From positions 1-27,416 of the forward strand of contig DJWJ01000023.1 of assembly GCA_002440965.1 (NCBI GenBank): a stretch of 27,416 nucleotides of DNA, written 5' to 3'. Of this stretch, positions 13,978 through 21,391 are shown in pieces. The position numbers and the translations under genes are program-made. Position 1 is the stretch's first letter, and every line of letters starts with the position of its first letter. The notes beneath the pieces are model-generated. The model was not told the DNA's origin. It ran no database searches and saw only the letters and a program-made list of their open reading frames with translations. This DNA is from Candidatus Omnitrophica bacterium UBA6233. Its GTDB lineage: Bacteria; Omnitrophota; Gorgyraeia; Gygaellales; Profunditerraquicolaceae.

Positions 13978-14092
13978 TTCGTCTCCCTTTGTTGTATTAA
14001 TAAATTATAACACTATTTTGAATTCAAGGGTAATAAAAATTAATGTAATCTTGTATTTATCTGCGGTATAATAATACTAAATAGGAGGGCGG

Positions 14093-14533
14093 ATGTTTAA
14101 AAAAATACTTCAAACCAATGAAGGCGTTTCAGTTTTTATACTTAGATTAACATTGGGGATTGTATTCTTTCCTCATGGCGCCCAGAAAGCATTAGGTTGG
14201 TTTGGTGGGTATGGATTAAATGCCACTCTGGCAGTGTTTACGGATAAAATGCATATACCTCTTATCCTTGCTTTACTTGCCATTATTGCTGAATTTGTCG
14301 GAGCGATTGCGTTGATCATCGGATTTTTTACCCGTTTGGCCGCTTTTGGAATCGCGGTTGTAATGGTTGTAGCTATATATATGGTCCATGGCAGTTTCGG
14401 ATTCTTTATGAACTGGTATGGTGTTCAAAAAGGCGAAGGAATTGAATATCACCTTTTGGTTATTGCCATAGCTGTAGCTTTAATGATCAAAGGCGCTGGA
14501 TCATTTTCGATTGATAGAAAACTTTCAAAATAG
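14093..14533 (+). CDS. DoxX-family membrane protein
   Basis: A 146-aa protein with four membrane spans. The DoxX signature is clear: ILRLTLGIVFFPHGAQKALGWFGG at the first span, then LLAIIAEFVGAIALIIGFFTRLAA and HGSFGFFMNW. DoxX proteins are inner-membrane proteins often linked to thiol, sulfur or oxidative-stress systems. It is the first gene of the redox operon, with AGGAGGGCGG before the ATG and a TATAAT at 14067-14072 but no good -35 element. The next gene, a superoxide reductase, starts 23 bases after its stop codon and fits a stress role. Confidence 0.88.
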   Translation: MFKKILQTNEGVSVFILRLTLGIVFFPHGAQKALGWFGGYGLNATLAVFTDKMHIPLILALLAIIAEFVGAIALIIGFFTRLAAFGIAVVMVVAIYMVHGSFGFFMNWYGVQKGEGIEYHLLVIAIAVALMIKGAGSFSIDRKLSK

Positions 14534-14555
14534 TTTAAGCAAAAAGGAGGGGAAT

Positions 14556-14951
14556 ATGGCGGATTTAAAAGACTTGTTGCAAAGCGCTGATTGGAAAGCG
14601 GAAAAACATGTTCCGGTAATTGAAGCTCCGGATCAGGTTAAAAAAGGGGAATTCTTCAAAGTTACGGTGAGCGTGGGCAAAGAGATCCCGCATCCAAATA
14701 AGAGTGAACATTTTATAAGCTGGATCAGTCTCTTTTTTCAGCCGCAGGGAGAGAAATATCCTTATCAGATCGGCAGAGCTGAATTTTCCAGCCACGGAGC
14801 CTCGATCAATGGCCCGGACTCAAGCACCGTTTATACTCATCCTGAGATAGCGATTACTTTTAAGACAGATAAACTAGGGGTGATTTTCGCGTCCAGCTAT
14901 TGCAATATTCACGGCTTGTGGCAAAGTAGCAAGGAATTGAATATAGTATGA
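14556..14951 (+). CDS. Superoxide reductase, neelaredoxin type
   Basis: A 131-aa protein. The ATG at 14556 follows AAAGGAGGGG. An earlier ATG at 14511 lies inside doxX and lacks such a site. All ligands of the mononuclear Fe(His)4Cys centre are visible: H18 in EKHVP, H46 in IPHP, H52 in EHFI, and C116 and H119 in YCNIHG. E16 and K17 supply the usual gating and attracting positions. There is no N-terminal desulforedoxin domain, so this is the one-iron class. It reduces superoxide to peroxide in the cytoplasm of anaerobes, with electrons from rubredoxin or ferredoxin-linked donors. It overlaps the next gene by ATGA, so it is co-translated with an oxygen-sensitive ferredoxin-reducing enzyme. Confidence 0.93.
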   Translation: MADLKDLLQSADWKAEKHVPVIEAPDQVKKGEFFKVTVSVGKEIPHPNKSEHFISWISLFFQPQGEKYPYQIGRAEFSSHGASINGPDSSTVYTHPEIAITFKTDKLGVIFASSYCNIHGLWQSSKELNIV

Positions 14952-16657
14952 ATGAACTTACCATCAAGATCACCGGTGAGGCAGGGCAGGGTATGCAAAC
15001 TATCGGAGCCGCTTTATGCCGGGTCTTTAAAAAGACAGGATTGTATATCTACGCGAACCAGGATTATATGTCCCGTGTCCGGGGAGGAAATAATTTCTTT
15101 CAACTAAGGATTTCGGATAAACCTGTATCTTGCCCGGTTGAAAAAGCGGATATTACGATTGCTTTGGATAAGAAGAGCGTGGATTTGCATAAAGAAGGTG
15201 TTACTAAAACCGGAATTTTGGTTTTAGATAAGGAAAAATTCGGAATCTCCGGCGTTCCTAAGAATTTCTTCCATATTCCATTCTACAAGTTAGCCAATGA
15301 TATTGGCGGAAACGATATTTATATCAATACGGTTTGCTGTGGAGCTATCCTGGGATTAACCAGAACAGGTTTTGAATATTTCGAAGAAGTTTTAAAAGAA
15401 ATTTTTAGCGGTAAGGAAGAAAAGATTGTTGCAAAGAATATCTCAGCGGCAAAAGCAGGTTATGATTTTGTAACGGCTTATTTTAAAGATGATAAGTTTA
15501 AAGTATCTTCCAAAGCGGCAAGAAATACTTTATTGATGAATGGCAATGAGGCAATTGCTCTGGGAGCTATAAAAGCAGGATGCAAGTTTTATTCCGCTTA
15601 TCCGATGACACCATCTACCAGTATTATGGATACTATTTCTCATTTTAGCGCTAAATTTAATATTTTAGTTGAGCAGGCTGAAGATGAAATAGCCGCGGTG
15701 AATATGGTTATCGGCGCTTCAGCTGTCGGAGTTCGTTCAATGACAGCTACTTCTGGTGGAGGTTTCGCGCTTATGGTTGAGGGGGTAAGTTTATCCGGGA
15801 TGACTGAGACGCCTGTTGTTATAGTCGATGCCCAGAGGCCCGCACCAGCCACAGGTTTTCCTACCCGGAGCGAGCAAGCTGATTTGGATTTTTTAATTCA
15901 TGCCGGCCATGGAGAATTTGCCAGGGCCGTGTACTCACCCGGAACAATCGAAGAAGCGTTTTATCTTACTGCTAAGGCTTTTAATACCGCGGAAAAATAC
16001 CAGATCCCGGTTTTTGTTATGACGGATCAGCATCTGGCTGATTCATTAATGAATATCAGGGTTTTTGATTTGAATAGAGTAAAAGTTAAGAGGTCTATCA
16101 TATCAAAAGAAGATTCTGCCCAAATATCCGGATACAAGAGGTATAAGCTCACAGCTTCAGGAATATCCCCTCGAGCTATTCCTTCATGGATCAGTGATGT
16201 GATTTATGTTGATAGCGATGAGCATAATGAAGAGGGGCACATAACCGAAGATGCCGCGATGAGGGTAAAAATGGTTGAAAAAAGATTTTACAAGAAGATG
16301 TCCTGGCTTTCTAAAGAAATTGAAAAGCCGGTTACGTTTAATATCGAAAAAGCTAAAAAGGTTATCTTGGGTTTTGGCTCGACTTACGGAGTAATTAAGG
16401 AAGCGTGTGAGAAAATAAGCGATAAGAATCTTGGTTTTGCGCATTTGCCGCAGGTTTGGCCGTTTCCGAAATTAGAATTAGGCCGTTTATTAAAAGGAAA
16501 GAAAATTATTACGGTTGAAAATAATGCCGGAGCGCAACTGGCTAAACTGTTAATGAGAGAGACAGGATTTTGCGTTAGCTCTTCGATATTACAGTATGAT
16601 GGCAGGCCTTTTAATTTGGATTATCTTGTTAAGCGGATAAAGGAGTTAAGGCAATAG
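14948..16657 (+). CDS. korA: 2-oxoacid:ferredoxin oxidoreductase, fused gamma-alpha subunit (KorA-like)
   Basis: A 569-aa protein. Residues 1-180 are the gamma domain (ITGEAGQGMQTIGAALCRVF; SRVRGGNNFFQLRIS). Residues of about 193-569 are the alpha part (LLMNGNEAIALGAIKAGCKF; YPMTPSTSIMD; EQAEDEIAAVNMVIGASAVG; MTATSGGGFALMVEG; QRPAPATGFPTRSEQADL). This gamma-alpha fusion is typical of 2-oxoglutarate-type enzymes, which convert a 2-oxoacid and CoA to acyl-CoA, CO2 and reduced ferredoxin. No ferredoxin-like delta subunit is encoded, so it uses free ferredoxin. The substrate (2-oxoglutarate or a branched 2-oxoacid) is not proven by the sequence. The start overlaps the superoxide reductase stop. 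Confidence 0.9.
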   Translation: MNELTIKITGEAGQGMQTIGAALCRVFKKTGLYIYANQDYMSRVRGGNNFFQLRISDKPVSCPVEKADITIALDKKSVDLHKEGVTKTGILVLDKEKFGISGVPKNFFHIPFYKLANDIGGNDIYINTVCCGAILGLTRTGFEYFEEVLKEIFSGKEEKIVAKNISAAKAGYDFVTAYFKDDKFKVSSKAARNTLLMNGNEAIALGAIKAGCKFYSAYPMTPSTSIMDTISHFSAKFNILVEQAEDEIAAVNMVIGASAVGVRSMTATSGGGFALMVEGVSLSGMTETPVVIVDAQRPAPATGFPTRSEQADLDFLIHAGHGEFARAVYSPGTIEEAFYLTAKAFNTAEKYQIPVFVMTDQHLADSLMNIRVFDLNRVKVKRSIISKEDSAQISGYKRYKLTASGISPRAIPSWISDVIYVDSDEHNEEGHITEDAAMRVKMVEKRFYKKMSWLSKEIEKPVTFNIEKAKKVILGFGSTYGVIKEACEKISDKNLGFAHLPQVWPFPKLELGRLLKGKKIITVENNAGAQLAKLLMRETGFCVSSSILQYDGRPFNLDYLVKRIKELRQ

Positions 16658-16699
16658 GGACGGTTCTATTCTTTAAGCCATTTAGCATAGAACCGTCCC
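16657..16699. repeat. REP-like palindrome between the alpha and beta subunit genes
   Basis: GGGACGGTTCTAT (16657-16669) and ATAGAACCGTCCC (16687-16699) form a perfect 13-bp stem with a 17-nt loop. The left arm starts on the last base of the stop codon. No T-tract follows. GGGACGGTTCT-type palindromes recur in many unrelated genomes as dispersed REP-like elements (from memory). In an mRNA it would be a stable hairpin that may tune the subunit ratio. Confidence 0.65.
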
Positions 16700-16718
16700 T
16701 AAAAGAATAAGGCATAAT

Positions 16719-17576
16719 ATGAACATTAATGATTTTAAAAGTAATGATGAAATAGCCTGGTGCCCGGGTTGCGGAGATTTTGGGATCCTTAATTCCGTGA
16801 AAAAGGTTTTGGTTAATTTAGGCAAAGAGCCGAAAGATGTTTTGTTGGTTTCAGGGATAGGGCAAGCAGCAAAGTTGCCGCATTATATAAAATGCAACTG
16901 TTTTAATGGCCTTCATGGCAGGGCGCTTCCGCCTGCGGTAGCTGCCAAGATCGCTAATCGGTCTTTAACCGTAATTGTCACTACCGGCGACGGAGATTGT
17001 TATGGCGAGGGAGGGAATCATTTTCTGCATAATATTCGCCGGAATGTCGATATAACGGTTGTAGTTTGTAATAACCAGATTTACGGCTTAACTAAAGGGC
17101 AAGCTTCGCCTACGACTGATTTAGGTTATAAGACGAAGGTGCTGTCTAATGGCGTAATTCTTGAACCGATGCATGCTTTAGAGATGGCGATTGTATTAGG
17201 TTGCGGATTTGTAGCTAGAGGGTATTCCGCGGATTCCGAACATTTGTCATGGTTAATTGGAGAAGGAGTAAAACACAAAGGGTTTTCGCTTATTGATGTT
17301 TTGCAACCTTGCGTGACTTATAATAAAAAGAATACTTACGAATGGTACTCTAAGAGAGTATATAAAGTAAATGAGGGTCCTTCTTATGACGTTTATAACA
17401 AGATGGCAGCTTTACAGAAAGCAGCTGAATGGGAAGAAAAAATACCCATTGGCGTGATTTACAGAAAAGAAAGTGATAGTTACGAGGATAGAAGCGGACT
17501 TAATAACAAGATTCCCTTAGTTGAGGAGAAAATAGAAGATATCGATATTAGCGAAGCGCTTAAGGAGTTCAGCTGA
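16719..17576 (+). CDS. korB: 2-oxoacid:ferredoxin oxidoreductase, beta subunit (KorB-like)
   Basis: A 285-aa protein. CPGCGDFGIL (C15, C18) supplies two 4Fe-4S ligands. The usual third Cys in GIGC is Gln here (GIGQAAKLPHYIKCN), so C59 or C61 is the likely replacement, and C198 (LQPCVTYN) is the fourth. The thiamine pyrophosphate site is TTGDGDCYGEGGNHFLHN, followed by NNQIYGLTKGQASPTT. The GIGQ...KCN form belongs to a known KorB-like subgroup (from memory). It pairs with the gamma-alpha protein encoded upstream across the palindrome. An AAGG lies seven bases before the ATG. Its 3' end carries the ribosome binding site of the next gene. Confidence 0.92.
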   Translation: MNINDFKSNDEIAWCPGCGDFGILNSVKKVLVNLGKEPKDVLLVSGIGQAAKLPHYIKCNCFNGLHGRALPPAVAAKIANRSLTVIVTTGDGDCYGEGGNHFLHNIRRNVDITVVVCNNQIYGLTKGQASPTTDLGYKTKVLSNGVILEPMHALEMAIVLGCGFVARGYSADSEHLSWLIGEGVKHKGFSLIDVLQPCVTYNKKNTYEWYSKRVYKVNEGPSYDVYNKMAALQKAAEWEEKIPIGVIYRKESDSYEDRSGLNNKIPLVEEKIEDIDISEALKEFS

Positions 17577-18307
17577 TTAATTTTAAATCCGTAAAATCCC
17601 AGTTAATTATTTTTTTAGCGTGTTTTGCGCTGATCCTTTCCTTTAGGGATAGAGATGTTTTGTTCCTTATTGCTATCGCTACCGCGGTTTTTTCCAGCCT
17701 TTGCGCCGAATCGATAATCTTATATTTTAAAAATAGAGTTTTAGAGATAACCGAAAGCTCGATCATTACCGGTTTGATCATCGGTTTTGTGTTTTCTAGC
17801 GATGAGGCTTGGTGGAAAATCGTATCGGCTTGCGTATTGGCAATTTCCTCTAAGTATTTGATTCGTTTACAAAAGAAACATATTTTTAATCCAGCCGCTT
17901 TCGGAATATTCCTGACTTTGATGATTTTTAGCGCTTCTACCCAATGGAAGGGAACTTATCTTTGGTATATATTGATTCCATCGGGATTATATTTCGCGTA
18001 TAAATTCAGGAAAATAGAAGTTCTTGTTGGATACGGGATAGTTTTTCTGGCCTTATTTGGGATTCAGGCAGCGCTTCATAAAATTCCCGTTTGGAATGTA
18101 TTCGGTTATTTAAGTCTATTCTATATATTCATTATGGTAATCGAACCAAAGACAACGCCAATGAGTAAGAAAGGTAAGTTTATTTTTGGCGCTCTTATCT
18201 CCGGTTTAATTTTTGTTTTGACTAATCTCGGAGTCAGGTTTGATGTTGAGTTGCTTAGTTTGTTGGTTTTGAATACCACGGTTCCCATATTGAATAAAAT
18301 TCAGTAG
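17573..18307 (+). CDS. Small RnfD/NqrB-like membrane protein
   Basis: The frame is open from inside the korB stop codon. The first TTG (17660) would cut off a hydrophobic segment. A strong AAGGAG at 17562-17567 points to CTG at 17573 (CTGA overlap with the korB stop) or ATT at 17576. From CTG the protein has 244 aa and about eight membrane spans. RnfD/NqrB features include SIITGLIIGFVFSSDEAWWK, then KKHIFNPAAFGIFLTLM and a C-terminal IEPKTTPMSKKGKFIFGALI. It is shorter than true RnfD (about 310-350 aa), and I see no S-G-A-T-type flavinylation motif. No other Rnf genes are present. The place next to a ferredoxin reducer suggests electron transfer at the membrane, but this is inference. Confidence 0.7.
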   Translation: MINFKSVKSQLIIFLACFALILSFRDRDVLFLIAIATAVFSSLCAESIILYFKNRVLEITESSIITGLIIGFVFSSDEAWWKIVSACVLAISSKYLIRLQKKHIFNPAAFGIFLTLMIFSASTQWKGTYLWYILIPSGLYFAYKFRKIEVLVGYGIVFLALFGIQAALHKIPVWNVFGYLSLFYIFIMVIEPKTTPMSKKGKFIFGALISGLIFVLTNLGVRFDVELLSLLVLNTTVPILNKIQ

Positions 18308-18324
18308 AGAAAAGGAGGCTACCT

Positions 18325-18678
18325 ATGAAAAAGATTGTTTTATTGTCAGCTATCCTGCTTTTTGTGTTTAGTTCGCTGGCGTACGCTCATCCGCCATCTG
18401 ATATAAAAATTACCTTTGATCCCGCTACGAAAATGCTGGCTGCAGTGATTATGCATAATGTTGCCGACCCTCTTAGTCACTATATTAAAAAAGTGGATGT
18501 GGGCTTAAACGGAAAAGAAATAGTCGAGCTTACATTTTCCCGTCAGGGTAACAATGCCATCCAGGCGGTTACTTATCTTATTCCAGACGTAAAAAATGGC
18601 GATATTCTTTCAGTTGAAGGGTATTGTAGTATAAGCGGTAAATTGAAGAAGGAAATTGTTGTTGGCGCGGAAAAGTGA
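18325..18678 (+). CDS. Exported superoxide-reductase-like (desulfoferrodoxin-fold) protein
   Basis: A 117-aa protein with AAAGGAGG before the ATG. It has a signal peptide (KKIVLLSAILLFVFSSLAYA, cleavage before H22). The mature part keeps the superoxide-reductase skeleton: H44 and H52 in MHNVADPLSHYIKKVDVGLN correspond to the IPHP...EHFI segment of the enzyme at 14556. C101 in GYCSISG corresponds to YCNIHG, with Ser in place of the second His region. The first ligand His is not evident. The iron site may be incomplete, so it could be a structural or ligand-binding relative and not an active enzyme. It is the last gene of the redox operon, and its location is periplasmic. Confidence 0.65.
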   Translation: MKKIVLLSAILLFVFSSLAYAHPPSDIKITFDPATKMLAAVIMHNVADPLSHYIKKVDVGLNGKEIVELTFSRQGNNAIQAVTYLIPDVKNGDILSVEGYCSISGKLKKEIVVGAEK

Positions 18679-18700
18679 TTTTTTCCTTTTAATAATTTTG

Positions 18701-18729
18701 TTGTTTTAGGCTAGCGTCTTTGTTAAAAT
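18701..18729 (+). promoter_or_regulatory. Possible promoter of phoB
   Basis: TTGTTT (18701-18706), a 17-nt spacer and TAAAAT (18724-18729) lie 26 bases before the GTG start of phoB. The match is fair but not strong. No terminator is visible between the redox operon and this point, so read-through is possible. Confidence 0.45.
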
Positions 18730-18755
18730 GTTTACAAGTTAACCGTGGAGTATAT

Positions 18756-19448
18756 GTGAAAGAAACTATACTGATCGTTGAGGACGAAAAAGACATCGTA
18801 AAGATGCTTGAGTATAATCTCAAAAAAGAAGGTTTCGGGACTTTATCTGTTGGTGATGGAGAGGATGCTATCGATATTGCGAACAGGAAGAAACCCGGTC
18901 TTGTTATCCTGGATTTAATGCTTCCCGGAATGGACGGTTTGGAGGTTTGCAAGAAGCTTAAACTCGAAAGAAAGACTTCCGATATTCCGGTTATTATGCT
19001 TACTGCCAAGGCTCAAGAGTCGGATAAAATCGTCGGGCTGGAATTAGGAGCTGACGATTATATAACCAAACCTTTTAGCCCGCGCGAGCTTATTGCCAGA
19101 ATCAAAGCAGTATTACGCCGGGTAAAAGAAAAGGATAAGCTCCCTGAAATATTTAAGGCGGGTGATTTAACCCTTGATTTTTCCAAAATTAGCGTTAACG
19201 TTAAAGACAAACCCATTGAGCTTACCTCAAAAGAATTCGAATTATTAAAAATTTTAATTGAAGCAAAGGGCAGGGTTCTTTCCAGGGACTATCTTTTGGA
19301 TAATATCTGGGGTTTTGATCATGCCGTTGAGATACAAACGCGCACCGTTGACGTGCATATAAGGACTTTGCGCAAGAAACTAAAAAGCGAGGCCAAACGC
19401 ATTATAACCGTAAAAAATTACGGTTATAGATTTGAGTATGAAACTTAA
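18756..19448 (+). CDS. phoB: PhoB-type response regulator
   Basis: A 230-aa OmpR-family regulator. The GTG at 18756 is chosen because GGAG ends five bases before it, and receiver domains start right there (KETILIVEDEKDIVKMLEYN). The phosphoacceptor is D53 in LVILDLMLPGMDG, with T-A-K and the later TKPFSPREL completing the acidic and Lys pocket. The C-terminal winged helix (LTSKEFELLKILIEAKGRVL; RTVDVHIRTLRKKL; NYGYRFE) binds DNA. The kinase gene overlaps its end by 11 bases. The downstream pst-phoU genes identify it as the phosphate-starvation regulator. Likely targets are the repeats at 21221-21260. Confidence 0.92.
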   Translation: MKETILIVEDEKDIVKMLEYNLKKEGFGTLSVGDGEDAIDIANRKKPGLVILDLMLPGMDGLEVCKKLKLERKTSDIPVIMLTAKAQESDKIVGLELGADDYITKPFSPRELIARIKAVLRRVKEKDKLPEIFKAGDLTLDFSKISVNVKDKPIELTSKEFELLKILIEAKGRVLSRDYLLDNIWGFDHAVEIQTRTVDVHIRTLRKKLKSEAKRIITVKNYGYRFEYET

Positions 19449-21198
19449 GCTTATTCTCTTATATGTATTTGTAATTTTAATCTCCTTTGGATTAACCTCC
19501 TTTTTTCTCGATAAAAATTTAGAAGAAAATTCCCTCAGCAATATACAGTCCTCGCTTATTTCCGAAGCCTATTTAATCGAGAACCAGATTAGCGTCGAGA
19601 GTTTAAAAAGGGGGGATGTTTTTTCTCTTGATGCTCTGGTCAAGATTTTAAGCCCTAAAATAAAAAGCCGCATAACCATAATTGATAAAGGGGGTAAAGT
19701 TTTAGCTGATTCCGAAAGATCTCCGCAAGACACTCTTAAAATGGAGAACCATTTTAGTCGTCCGGAGATAAACACGGCTTTAGCCGGGGGAAAAATAGGC
19801 ATTGATACGCGTTTTTCCCGTACTCTTGGAATCGATATGCTTTATATTGCTTTGCCGATAAAAGATAATAATCAGCCTCTCGGGGTTTTAAGGCTTGCGC
19901 TTCCTTTAGGTGATGTGCAAAAAACGCTCTCGACGATCAGAAAAATAGTATTTCTGGGTTTGCTTCTTGCTTTAGGATTTGCTTTTGTTTTGGGTTATAT
20001 TGTTACAACGAGGATAACTAGGCCGATTAACAGGATAATTCAGGTTTCCCGCAAGTTTTCCGAAGGGGATTTCACGCATAGAATAATAAATCATTCCAAG
20101 GATGAGATAGGAGAACTTTCTTTTACTCTGAATAAAATGGCTCAGGATTTGGAAGATAAAATTAGAGAAATCAGGCAGCAGAATCAGGAGCTATCCGCAA
20201 TCTTCAATAGTATGATCGAAGGCATTATCGTCGTTGATAAAACAAGCCGCATAGTTTCCGTTAATCCAGCAATTGAGAAGATATTTGGAATCCTGAATGC
20301 AGATGCGCAAGGCAAGACTTTCTTGGAAGCAGTCCGTAATAACGAAATCTCGGAAATCATAAATAATGTTTTAACCCAAGGTAAATCTTTATCCGTTGAA
20401 GTTACTCTTGTGTTGCCGGGGCACAGGATTTTCGAGGTCAATGCCGTTCCAATTTTTGAGAATGACTCTGTAAATGGCTGCCTTGTAGTAATCCATGATA
20501 TTACGGAGATTCGGAGGCTGGAAACTATCCGGCGGGATTTTGTGGCCAATGTATCGCATGAGTTAAAAACTCCGCTTACCTCTATAAAGGGTTTTGTGGA
20601 GACACTGCTGGAAGGGGCTTTGGATGATAAGGAAAATAACCGTAATTTCCTGAAAATCATTCAAAATCACGCCGAACGCCTGAATAGCTTAGTCAATGAT
20701 TTACTCTCTTTATCTTATCTGGAGTCTAAGAATATATCCCTTGAAATAAACGACGTAAATCTTTCCAGGGTAGCCGATGAAGTTATCTTGGGTTTTGGCT
20801 CGCAGTTAAGAAAGAAGAGAATTGAGGTAGTAAATGGATTAGCCCCGGATATTTTGGTTAAAGCCGATGAAGAAAGGATAAAGCAGGTATTTACCAATCT
20901 TATCGATAATGCCTTGAAATTCAACCGGGAAAAAGGCGCAATAAAAATTTATTCCGAAGAATTTAATGGAAAGATCAGAGTTATCGTGGAAGATTCCGGT
21001 ATCGGTATTCCTGAAAAAGATATCCCGCGTATTTTTGAACGGTTCTACCGGGTGGATAAAGCGCGTTCGCGCGAACTCGGCGGAACAGGTTTAGGCTTAT
21101 CTATTGTCAAGCATATTGTGGAATTACACGGCGGTATGGTCGGAGTAGAAAGCAGCGAAGGTTCAGGTTCAAGATTTTTCTTTACCCTCCTCAAGTAG
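19438..21198 (+). CDS. phoR: PhoR-type sensor histidine kinase
   Basis: A 586-aa protein counted from the ATG at 19438; an in-frame TTG six bases earlier is possible. Order of domains: first membrane span (3-23), periplasmic sensor domain (about 25-165), second span (about 172-193), HAMP (TTRITRPINRIIQVSRKF), PAS (about 250-350, GIIVVDKTSRIVSVNPAIEK), HisKA with H374 in NVSHELKTPLTSIKGF, and HATPase. The HATPase has an N-box (FTNLIDNALKFN), G1 (EDSGIGIPEKDIPRIFERFY) and G2 (GGTGLGLSIVKHIVELHGG). The sensing domain is larger than that of E. coli PhoR. It acts with PhoB and probably with PhoU and the Pst transporter to sense phosphate. Confidence 0.92.
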   Translation: MKLKLILLYVFVILISFGLTSFFLDKNLEENSLSNIQSSLISEAYLIENQISVESLKRGDVFSLDALVKILSPKIKSRITIIDKGGKVLADSERSPQDTLKMENHFSRPEINTALAGGKIGIDTRFSRTLGIDMLYIALPIKDNNQPLGVLRLALPLGDVQKTLSTIRKIVFLGLLLALGFAFVLGYIVTTRITRPINRIIQVSRKFSEGDFTHRIINHSKDEIGELSFTLNKMAQDLEDKIREIRQQNQELSAIFNSMIEGIIVVDKTSRIVSVNPAIEKIFGILNADAQGKTFLEAVRNNEISEIINNVLTQGKSLSVEVTLVLPGHRIFEVNAVPIFENDSVNGCLVVIHDITEIRRLETIRRDFVANVSHELKTPLTSIKGFVETLLEGALDDKENNRNFLKIIQNHAERLNSLVNDLLSLSYLESKNISLEINDVNLSRVADEVILGFGSQLRKKRIEVVNGLAPDILVKADEERIKQVFTNLIDNALKFNREKGAIKIYSEEFNGKIRVIVEDSGIGIPEKDIPRIFERFYRVDKARSRELGGTGLGLSIVKHIVELHGGMVGVESSEGSGSRFFFTLLK

Positions 21199-21220
21199 CA
21201 CTTTTAATCCCCCAAAAAAC

Positions 21221-21274
21221 TTTACCTACATTTTACTTATCCTTGAAGCATATTTAACGCCCTTCTTTTATACT
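21221..21274 (+). promoter_or_regulatory. Pho-box-like repeat array and -10 element of the pst operon
   Basis: Four related heptamers start exactly 11 bp apart: TTTACCT (21221), TTTACTT (21232), TTGAAGC (21243) and TTAACGC (21254). The last ends eight bases before a TATACT (21269-21274), and there is no good -35 element. PhoB/PhoP sites are direct repeats of this type with an 11-bp period that replace the -35 element. The ATG of a 35-aa ORF follows six bases after the -10 element. Confidence 0.6.
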
Positions 21275-21280
21275 TTAGCC

Positions 21281-21388
21281 ATGAAAAGAAAAATACGTAA
21301 GATATGGCTGAAGATAATCCGCTCTGTAAAAAAGGCTGTTGCCGATGAAATAATCGAAATGGATTATTTCTACCGGCAATACGCTTGA
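21281..21388 (+). CDS. 35-aa basic microprotein at the head of the pst operon
   Basis: A short ORF, MKRKIRKIWLKIIRSVKKAV followed by an acidic/aromatic end (DEIIEMDYFYRQYA). There is no ribosome binding site, but the -10 element sits six bases upstream, so it may be translated from a leaderless transcript. The N-terminal half is a cationic amphipathic helix. The stop codon is three bases before the ATG of the receiver gene, which itself lacks a Shine-Dalgarno sequence, so translational coupling is likely. It could be a leader peptide with no function of its own. Confidence 0.5.
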   Translation: MKRKIRKIWLKIIRSVKKAVADEIIEMDYFYRQYA

Positions 21389-21391
21389 CGC

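Noticed and set aside
16719..17576. Loss of a cluster ligand in KorB because GIGC is GIGQ
   Set aside because: A KorB-like subgroup uses a Cys about ten residues later (KCN), and C59 and C61 are present, so the cluster is probably intact.
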